DNA of 64,000 nucleotides, taken from NCBI GenBank assembly GCA_009667805.1, contig CM019069.1, positions 61,497,422 through 61,561,421 of the forward strand, in the 5' to 3' direction. Made by a program: the position numbers and the translations under genes. Below are positions 36,501-47,500 of this stretch, in pieces (positions within the stretch are counted from its first letter, which is position 1; every line of letters begins with the position of its first letter). The notes under the pieces were generated by a model. It had not been told where the DNA came from. It saw only the letters and a program-made list of their open reading frames with translations, and ran no database searches. The DNA comes from Leptobrachium leishanense (taxonomy: Eukaryota; Chordata; Amphibia; Anura; Megophryidae).

Positions 36501-39500
36501 ATGGATAATTATTGTGCAGTGACTGGAATCGTGGGAATTATTCTGTGTCATTCTGGTAGTATCCAACCTAGCATGCCCTCAAATGTCATATGGGTCATTC
36601 TCAAAAATACTAGGGGTTGAGGGGGTGTCTTGGGGCAGAGTGGATGTACATGCAGTGCTTTTTTTCTGGAAAAATTAGATGGGGGTACTCTCACGCCCGG
36701 GGAAAAACTTATTATTATGACTATTTTCATGTCCTCATAAACAATAGTTGTAGTTCACTTAAAGGAAGACACTATAAAAGGGAACCATATTTTTTAATAC
36801 TGTGTTCCTTTAAATGAACTACTGAAGGAGAATCAGGCCAGAAGATGGTCGCCATTATGAGCCAGGGGGCCATCTTGTTCAGAATATTGGTTCACTTGAA
36901 AATAACTAGGCAGATTTTAGTTGGAAGTAGAATGAAGCTTACATAGAATTTTAGGAATGTGTTAGATTAGCAGAGAAGCAATTAAAATTAAGGAAGATCC
37001 GGGCCGTTCCTGGCACACAGGGACAGGATGAGGAATAGATACACCAAGGTCACAGAGGCAAAGTAGCGAGACAAAGAAGAGCGTAGAAACAGACCAGGTC
37101 TTATCTACAACAAATAACAAACAGGCTCTAGGGAGGTGGGCACAAGCCGGATTGAGAGTAGCAGCAAATCATCTTCTGTCAAACCAACATGAAGCTTGCC
37201 AATTTATGGCCAATGTATGGAATGTCTTTGTAATTGACCAAGGGAGGTACTAACCCACGTGGGGTGGGATAGTGTCACCGGGAGGTGGGTTAATTGGGAT
37301 GTACCTAATTATGTATTCGGGGTATAAGACCCCTTGTCGGGGTGAGATCGGGGCTCACTCTGTGCAATTCAATCCTGTGTGAGCATTCTGTGACGTCACA
37401 ATAAAGTTTGCCTTTCCTGAAGAGACTCGTGTCTAGACAATCCTTGCTCGTGTCGGCCCGGCCTCGTCCCGAGTGAACCAAGTGGATTCTGGTTACACTA
37501 CAACTATTGTTGTAACCCTATGGGGGTTATCCACTAAGTGCCTCTGTTGCAAGAAAAGTCTGTATTGCAGGGCAGTTAGAGTTTTTTGTTTTTTTTGCAA
37601 CGATGGCACTGAGTGGATAATCCCCTAGCATTTGTGAGCACCACAGCAATGAAACTCTCAGTTTTGCTGAGAATGTATCAACTCCACAGCAATAAAAAAC
37701 TCACAGTAATGCGCAGTGTGTATGAGCTCCACAGCAATAAAACTAACACCTTACAGTGCCAGCTCCTCTGATCACACAGCTTGCTTGACAATCTGCAGCT
37801 CTGGCAGATGTGTGTAAATATGCTGCACCCCCCTCCCCATGCTGTTCAAAGTCTCAGCGGCTGCAGAGAGAGGGGGGGGAGCAGCCCTCCCTTGTCACTT
37901 ACTGGGGGAGGGGGTCCCTATCAGTCCCTACATACACTCCTGACAATCGGAAACGTTCAGGAGCAACATGAACTGCCGAGCGCTTCCGATTCTTTGCCTG
38001 CCACTGCAGGAGAAGGGAGGAGCATCATGCTCTCTCCTGTTAGTTCTGGCTGGTGGTGAGGTGCCGGTACTGAGTGGTGAGGTGCCGGTACTGAGTACCC
38101 CCGACTACCCCCTGAAAAAAAGCCAGGTGTACATGTATTAGTTTTTAAAGCTCCATACATTGCTTTAAATTTTAGCATTACCTTATAAGCATTTGCCATG
38201 ACACTTTTAGAAGGTGAAACCATGCTCATTTCAACAGTAGGGGTTCTGGGCTCCTTGAGCTCTGCAAAACAAACCAGAAAAACAACTGTAGTGTACAGGT
38301 CACCCAAAACACGTTGTCGACGCACGCTCTGACATTTCCTAAACATCACTGATGATGTCACAGGGTGCGGGACATACTCCTACACTTTAGTGGTATGCTG
38401 CAGCTGTTCAGCATTCAGTTTGCCGATGTTGGGAAGTATGTGTAGGATGAGTGGACATTGCATGGTGGGTATCAAGATTAATAGTTTCAGTGAATAAATA
38501 AAGAATGTTCTTGGAGAACTGTGCAACTTGATAAGCTAGAGTTCAAGAACTTGTTTAGAAAGTTCACCAAAATGGTCAATGTATGTGTATGTTGGCTATT
38601 GTGCTATTCTTTTTTTTTTAAAAAAAACTGGGTTTATTTCTGGAATTTAGTAAATAAAATGTGGATTAAAGAACTACGTGTTTCTTTTTTTGGAGGGAAA
38701 AAAAATATCAATAATTCTTTTTTTTGGCTAATGATTTCCTTCTTGTTGTTCAACCACATAGAAAGGTTTAATGGATATATAAGCTGTCTTAATAAGTGAC
38801 TGTGAAACCCATAACCTGCAACGACCTCCAGCAAAATAACTTCAAAAGTAGTTTTCTTAACATGCAAGGGTAAATGGTTACAAGAAGAACACTCCTCCTT
38901 GATGCTGAATTGTAGGTGTTCTGAGGACAACAGCAACTGTGAAGTAGGAGATTACCACAACCATTTGAATGCCCACCAATCCTTCTCGTGTTGTAGGATT
39001 CAATAAATCAAAGACTCAATAAAATTCTTGTTAATAATTGTATTATGAACTTTTATAGAACGTATAACCTAAATCGAAGCTGCATTGCTGAAATTAGGGA
39101 AATTATCTTTAAAGGGGTTATGAAATAACCACCATTGTTTCACTTGGTAGCGAAAAAAAAAATCACCATTTTTGCAACCACGACAAACTTCGGTGTTTTA
39201 AAGACTATCAGGGTTATTCAAAGAGATCCAAATTACTGGCAAAAGGTAACCGAACGCTGATATTCAGCGTACGGTTACCTCTCCTGGCCATTCGGCTATC
39301 CAGGTAAAGTATCCATGTAATTGGGCAGACTAGATGGGCCGAAAGGTTCTTATCTGCCGACATTTTCTGTTTCTATGTTTCTATCCAGAGAGCAGGCAGT
39401 TCGCCAAATGTTGGTGAAATGCATGCACATACGGTGCCTGTTCGAGGGCAGTGAAATCCCCATAGCTTCGTCTATTCAGAGAACAAAAAACAGCAGTGAA

Positions 39501-42500
39501 AAGTTGCCGAAATGCCCTGCCATTCGGTGGTTTAATTCGACAGGTTTATTCAGGCGAATCCCATAGGCTTCAATGTTAAAAATATTTTCATTTTAATTAA
39601 ATATCTAATAAACAGTTATTATAATATTCTGCAGTAAAAAATCTCTTTATAGATTTTTTAGGATCTTAAGCATTTTTTTGCAAAAATTTTTTAAACGTTT
39701 TCTTTTTTCTGTAACAGCCCTTTTTATTATCATTCCTTGGACCTCCTGTGTAAATTTCAGACATTTTCGCTCAGTAGTTTCTTTGCAAACAGCGTTACAT
39801 TTTTCAAACATTCAAGCGTACTGTTTGTTTTTTTTTTTTTAACTCCATTCATCTGCGGTGTCAGGTTTATCCAGCGGCTGCTCTGCGCTGTGATCGGCTC
39901 CTGCTCGGGTTTCTCCGGCGTGTTTGTCGGGGTTAATCCAGATGTTATTGCGGGTTTCGGTGTGCATTCGCCTGGTTTTGCGGTGAGTGTTCGGCAGGTT
40001 TTCGGCGGCTTTTCCCTGCACTACGACAGCCCGACCCTGTGGTGCTTGCTGAATACACCGCAGCGTCGCCGAAATGGGATCGCCAAATCAAGCCGAATTG
40101 AAGAGAACGAAAAGTCACCGAACGGGCGGTGACTTTTCGATTCGCTTTGGATAACCCTGAGTAATTCAAGCAACGGCTGGAGAAGCTTTATAAATTAATT
40201 TCCCTTTTGTGAAATCCTAAAGTTTGTCGCGGTTTGACCAACAGCGATTTTTGCCATGGTTTGCAAATCCGAACACAATCTAAAGACGGCTTTCTGATGG
40301 CTCATTCAATTTGTAGCACGTTCTCTTCTGTAGACATGTTCCTTACCTAGGGACATCTTTCTGCGCAGCTTCTTTTGCAGATCCACTCTGCGTATGGTCT
40401 GTAAACTCTGATCTAATAGCTTCAGATTGTCTGGACCAAGCAAGTTCATCTTCTCCAGTTCGATGGCTAGAGACAGGAATGTCTATGGGTACAATTATTT
40501 AAACTTCACTTAGTAAAATCAGTTTTCTAAAATGTGCACTTTTCCTTTTCACATATATGTCCCACTCCCGCATCAGATAATTTAGTTGTTATCCTTGATG
40601 TAATTTTTTTTATATAAACGTTTGGTGTACCCGGTAGTGAATTCAGGGATTCCTAGAGCTGGCTGCAACACAATTTGTACAAACAGCTTTGATACCATGC
40701 AATAATGAAACCAGAATTGTAAATAAAGAGGAGAAATGCCAACTTGTTTGTTTTGTTTTCCCCTCGCCACACGGACAAATGGCAATCCTGGGTACTTTCC
40801 ATATTAGTGACCTCATCCTGTAAATTTACATCTCAGAATTCCGAGTAGCAGCAGCGTTTCTTTCCTTTCTTCGAATACTTAAAAAGGTATAACTATATGA
40901 AAGCGCTTAATTTACCCATCACTATTACACACATTAAACTTTTATATAAAATAAATACATGCCATTTTTTGAATTTTGGTTCCACTCTTCAGTTGACTTT
41001 TAAGTAAAAAGTGAAGCGAATCCAAATCAGACTCGTTCAACTCTTCGTGAATTTCCACCATGGTGATCCTGCAAAAAAAATGTGGTTATTTAAACTGGCG
41101 AACAGTCACTATACAGCATATCCAAGCTACACCGCAGCGGGAGATTGTGACCAAACGCCATCAAAATTAAAATCAGAATATCTAAACTATACATATTCCC
41201 CACTCGGATATGTACACACCACTACACAATTCCCAAGGGATCATCCTGTAAACTCCAGTTACCTTAGAATTTATTGCATCTAAACTAGCTGCCAAGAGCG
41301 ATTAACTAAAACGTTGAGAGAATTATTGATGGAAAGTCACGTTGATAGGCAACGTGGGAGGGTTTCTAGATTTCAGGTGACATTTACAGATTTAGTTGAC
41401 ATTTACTCTTGCGATTACACAAACTGGTGTCAACAAGTGCCAGTAGACTTTAATAATCGAAATAGACTTGTTGCTCATGTTAGATGTGACTTTATCAAAG
41501 TGATTTCAGCTAAAATAGGTGTTGGTTCTTGGCAAAGAAGTGAACGACAGAAGCAGGAATTGGTACAGGAAGTTAGTTGGTAAATGAAGTGCATACGTTT
41601 AGGTCAGGAGGGAGGGAGAGGTCTGCGGGATCTTAATTGAAAGAAGTTGAAAAGACTAGCAGGGTTATTCAGAGAGAGGTGAAAAGCAGGAGAATGACTG
41701 GAGAATGAAAAATTCTAGGTCAAAATAGCCGATTTGGAAAATGAGATGAAAGGGAGAATTTTTCTGGTTTGGCTATTTTGACCTAGAATTTTCACTTCTC
41801 CAGTCATTCTCCTGCTTTTCACCGCTCTCTGAATAACCCTGTATGAAATACACTGCCAAAATGTAAAAAAGTCACAACATGGATTTAACTAAACAAATCG
41901 GATAATTAGTGCAGAGATTAATGCTTCAACCGGCAAAAAATGAGGTATATTCAGCCAGTCGGCGACAAGTTTTTCCACCAATTAATTTTTTCTTCCCCGA
42001 TGGCACGAACATATTCCAAGATGGCAATGCCAGGATTCATCGAGCTCAAATTGTGCAAGAGTGGCTCAGGGAGCATGAGACATCATTTTCACACATGGGT
42101 TGGCCACCACAAAGACCAGACCTTAACCCCATTGAGAATCTTAGGGATTTTCTGGAGACTTTACGCAGCGCTGCGACTCTGCCATCATCAATACAAGATC
42201 TTGGCGAGACAATAACGCAACTCTGGGTGGAAATAAATTTTGTGACATTGGATGAGCTTATCGAAACAATGTTACGGTGAATTTGTAACGTAATCAAAAC
42301 AAAAGGCTGGTTTAACAAATTATTAGAGTCAGAGTGCGACTTTTCTTTTGGCCAGGCAGTGTATATAATGAATGTGTACAGGAACACAATGTCCTGTCCA
42401 AAACCAGCCTGTTATTTAGTCCATTCCTTCTGCGTCCCAGAACCATGTAGGGACCAGCTTTCACCTTCCAGACTGGTAATTGACATTACAGAGAGGTGAC

Positions 42501-44501
42501 CCCGAGAGCAGAGCCCCATAAACAACCAAACATCAACTGCTTAGAGGGAGATTCAAAGACGGTTTATAGATTCCAAGGCTTCCCCTAAATAACTTGTTAA
42601 AGGGAATATAAAACCCAAAACCAAACATGAGAATAATCCAATTAAAGGGATACTCTAGGCAACATGACCACCTAAGCTTTTTTAGATGGTCATGATGCCC
42701 TGAGTATGCCCTTGTCTGTCCCCCCTCCCTCCGCTCAGCCGATCGGCTAAAACAGCTGAGAGACGCGGAGGACTTTACTCCGCCCTCCCAGCTGTCAGTC
42801 AGCAGAGCGGGATTCATATTTCCCGCTTCTGCCGACTATTGCCGAGTAGGAGACGTCATCGCGCTTTCAGCGCAATGACGTCTCCAACTCGCCGCAGTAG
42901 CTGGCGGCAGCGGCTGAGGATTAGTGTTGCGCACATCCTCTTGCGCGCAACACTAATCCAGGAAGATGGAGCCGGGAGGAAGCCTGGTGATTGGCTGGCT
43001 TACGTGAGAGGCGCGCATGCGCGCTTCTCATGTGAACCTTAGCCAAGTGAAAGTTAGAAGGACAGGAGCGGAAGAGGAGGGAGGTGAGTATATATAAAAA
43101 AAAAAAAACGCCGCTGGAAACAAGTGGATTTTAGGGTAAGTATTACATTTAGAAGAAGAAAAAAAATTCCTACCTATTTATTGAGGGAATAGGTATAGTT
43201 TAATGTTAAAAAACAGGGGGGGGGGATTTTTGATTAGAGTGTTCCTTTAAGTAACAGTACAATACACACTCCTCCCAGACTCAGTAAACTCAAGAAAAAA
43301 CACAAACAATGGTCACACTCTAATCACATCATACACAATCACATATCTTGACAGTGAAACTGTCATTATCCAGGGAGACAGGCTGCTGGCTGGAGGGGGC
43401 TTCTGTCACAGCGTGTAAAAGCTTGTTCTGCTGAATTCCTTTAGGCAATGTTCAAAACAGCTAGAATGTTTCAATGTCTCAAATGTTAACAGCTGAGGGG
43501 TTTGATACAAAGGACAAGTGACTGCGTGACACCAAAAATGTGTTCTATTACACTGCACTAATGTGTTTCAGTATGTCCCATGTTTGTACGACGAAGTCTG
43601 CACGTAATTACCATTGGAAAGCTCTACTGGTTTTTAAAAGCTAGAATTGCTGAACAGTGATAATAGTTTACCCATCCCGAGCAGCCTCTGGCTTTTCCGC
43701 TCTACCCTATTTAAATTGACATTTCAGTCAAAAATGTCAAGCCATGACAGATTTCAATAGAGCTTGTCATTATGACTCCAATACCTTATGGCAGTAGGTG
43801 TTTTACCCCCGCAAAGCTGCAAAGCAAAAGCACAACTCTTGTGTGAGTCGATTGTATGCTGCGGAAGGCTTGCGATACACCTGTCAATCAAAGGCTGCGT
43901 TCCTCTACTCTGAGTGTAACTGAATGTGTCCCTTATCCCTTGTTCTGTGCTTAAAACACATATCACCACTAGTCATTCAAGTCAAAATGCCAATGAAATG
44001 GCACATGACATTACTGCAGCTTGCCTTTAATTACAGTATTCATGCTGCAGAATATTAACGTTCAGGACAATGCTTGAGGGGAAATCATAGATTTTTTGCA
44101 ATTTTACCATGCCAGAGTATTGCGCTCATTCCCGATAAAGATCAGATTTAGCAAAGGGTTTTGTTGCACGGATGTGTCTTATAGGATTTTGCCCATACCC
44201 CAATTCTGATCCCTACCGGCATAAAGGAAAATGTTGAAGGAAAGCTTAGTGAGATCCTTAATGTGGAGTTATTATATTTTCTAGCCTTATGTAATGCATT
44301 GAGACAGGGGTCAGCAACCCTGGCCCTCCAGATGTTTTGGAACAACATCTCCCATGATAGTCAACCTCTCATTCAGTTGACGGAGCCTCAAACAAATTTT
44401 TTTTAAAAAATGATTGAATGCAAAATTTATTCCACAAGTTCAAGTTAGCGGTGATTGGACTGGTCAGAGTCTGGCCTTTCTAATGATACCAAACATGACC
44501 A

Positions 44502-44541
<40 letters not shown>

Positions 44542-47500
44542 CTTGCTCCTTTTTGTTTCAAAGAAAAACAAGTTTTGATATCCTACCATTGAAAAACAGC
44601 CAAAAATAAAGCCGCATCAAAAAACCAAGTGGTAAAAATGTCACTTCTTGAAAAAGAGCCTCAGTCACAACTGTATTGTGATGACCACAATTTTGGTTGC
44701 TCCGATGTGAAATAAATTTTCCATAGCTAGGATTAGAAATTAGGGGTTAGGTTACTATTTTGCGTGTTTGAATCAAAACCCTAAGGCTGAGTTCACACCT
44801 AAGCGTTTTTTGTCGCGCGTATCGCGCAAATGTAAAAAACGCGCGAATGCGCATTGCAGTGCGTTCACGACCATAGACTGCAGCGTGAACACACTGCAAT
44901 ATGCCCCAAAGAACCTCTCGTACTTCTTTGGGCGTAGGACGTTTTATAGCGCGTTCCTGCGCGCTGTAAAACGCCCAGGTGTGAACGGGCCCCCTAGGAA
45001 ATCATGGGATTTCTGTGCTTGGGCGTTTTACAGTGCACAGGAACACGATGTAAAATGCCCAGGTGTGAACGGAGGCTAAATCCCTATCATTCTGCTCTAT
45101 TTTAAGGTAACAGATTCTGCCACTTTTGAAGCAAGTGCAGTGGAGAACTGGTTCAGTTTTTTAATCAGATTTTTTGTTTTTGGGGGGGATAAAAGAGTAC
45201 TTTCTGCATTTATTTTTTGGGGGGTAGGAGCACTCAATATTTCTGTGCCTACAGGCTCCTGAGAATCTGTAAATCTGGCCCTGGCCATGGTTGCTGACTC
45301 TTGCTATAATGGATATAATTAATCAGGGTTGAGTCCCACCTCACTCCCCCCCCTCCAAGAAAAAGTAAAAATCTATGTTAAAGTGGCATTATACCCTCAG
45401 ATTTTCTAACATAAAACAGTACTACAATGTGAGCCTTACTGTAATCCAATGTAGTATTCTTTCTCTTTGCTTCTGTTTTTTAAAATCCTCATCTCTAAAT
45501 CATGCTTGCCAGGACTTCCTGTTTTCAGGTGACCACCGTTTCTCTGTAATGCCTCATGGTGTCAGCGTTTTCACCCAGAACTACAAGAGGAAGTCCTGCA
45601 GACATCCACCTCCCGGCCCACTTGTGAATGACAACTGCTGCCTGAACGTACTGTGTTTTTTTTTTCTGTGAACTGTGCAATGAATAGGTTGTTTATGATA
45701 AAACCTAAGTAATAAAGTTTGTTTAAAAAAAGAAAAGAAAAAATACCTAGCTCTGATTATGAGAATCTGCAGTACAAAAAAAACAAAAAACGGTGGTCAC
45801 CTGAAAACAGGAAGTCCTGCCAAGCATGATTAGAGATGAGGATTTAAAAGAAACAGAAGCAAAGAGAAGGAATACTACATTGGATTACAGTAAGGCTCAC
45901 ATTATAGTACTGTTTTATGTTAGAAAATCTGAGGGTTTAATGCCACATTGTCATGTTATACTCAACCAACCATCCCACACTCATCTGATATCAGTTGCAA
46001 ACTGTATTTAAATAGAGAGACATGGGATTTTTATAATGGTGTTGTGTACAAATTCTGTTGTGTTACGGAGCTGCACATGGATCCTTTTCACTCCCACTGG
46101 GAAACTCCACTCCCACTTGAAGCATATTGATGGCTCTGTGTTCCCAAGAACTGCTGCTAAACCTCACCCTCCAATTTGTCACAGGATAGATAGCGAAAGA
46201 AAGAAACCACACAGTCATTGGCATGAGATAACGGATACACAGGAAACGATACTGAAATATCCCAGATTTTCTTTCCTTCTGTGGCTATTAAATAATAAGT
46301 ATATATACTATCCCTATGTAACCCATAAGGTTACACCTACTTTAATAGGTACGTGCAGGGATGCATTTGTATATCTACTTGCAAGAAACCAGGTGCAGCT
46401 GAAAGGCAACAGTTGCACTATAAAATAATAATAGATTATGAATCCAGAAAATGTGATAAATATGTTCCAAGATAAATATGTCTTTTTATAGTAGGTTGGT
46501 ATGTGGAGCTTGAGAGCAATATCCCAGTGGTACTTGTTGAGACATTTTTCAGTATCGGGCAGGCTTAGAATAAATATGTTTTTCAGGCACGTTCTATAAA
46601 AAAGAGCCAATTCTAAAACCTCAATAGCTTAAAAGAATACTCAAAACATTGGCCCCTTTATATAATAATTGGGCAGATACTGCTGACAGCATCTTGACAG
46701 TTATTAGCTATATCCATGGAGACTGTGGAGGCCAGAGCACCTCTCCAGTAAGTGTCCTTGGGCAAGACACCTAACGGTACATACTCGCCAACCAGGACAT
46801 ACTTGAAAATGAGAAATCTCAATGTATCCTTCCTGGTAAAATCCTTTCTCAAAATAAAAATAAATAAAAATTTGTTCCTTCGATTTGTTTTAGTTTTGCT
46901 GTAAATACTCAGCTGTTCTCCCTAGGCGCCGGGCTGCTCCTCTTCTCAGGTCTTTTGCACACAAGTTACACAGCACCTGAGCAGAATAATGGATTGGTGC
47001 TGCATGTGCATGCGCAATACCAGTCCTTGGCTGTTCGGAGACAGGTTGATGTCAGTACACAAGGAATCATTGGTCCCCAGCAGGCGGGATATTCAAAATC
47101 TCCTCTGCCAAGTGACAGCTGTGTCGACACAGGGAACTCCTCCACTTCACACAGCACTATTGGACAAACGGGGCTCTAAGGAGACTTTTAAAGAGTTAAT
47201 ACTTCTGCCTCAGAGAAAGTACTTTCAGCAAGGCTATTGTATTACGCAACTGCTTGGACTTGTTCTTGCTGCACATCATGTACCGATAAAACAGGTCACA
47301 AAAACTACTGCAGACAAGGCCAAGAAACATACGCACATACATTCCTGCGAAACGTCCTGTTACGCAACGACCCGTCCCCTTCTCTTGCTGTTTCAATAAA
47401 AAATGTGTGCAACTACGAGCGCGTGGGTGCACAGTTTTGGAAATCACATTGTGTGTGCGTCTCATTTCTACGTGCCTATAATCGGAAAAGAGGCCACCAG

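Noticed and set aside
40958..40963. GT donor at 40959 as the true end of CFLAR exon 2
   Set aside because: It breaks phase with the homology-supported acceptor of exon 3. It works only with an internal acceptor that removes conserved DED2 residues. Kept as an alternative in the findings.
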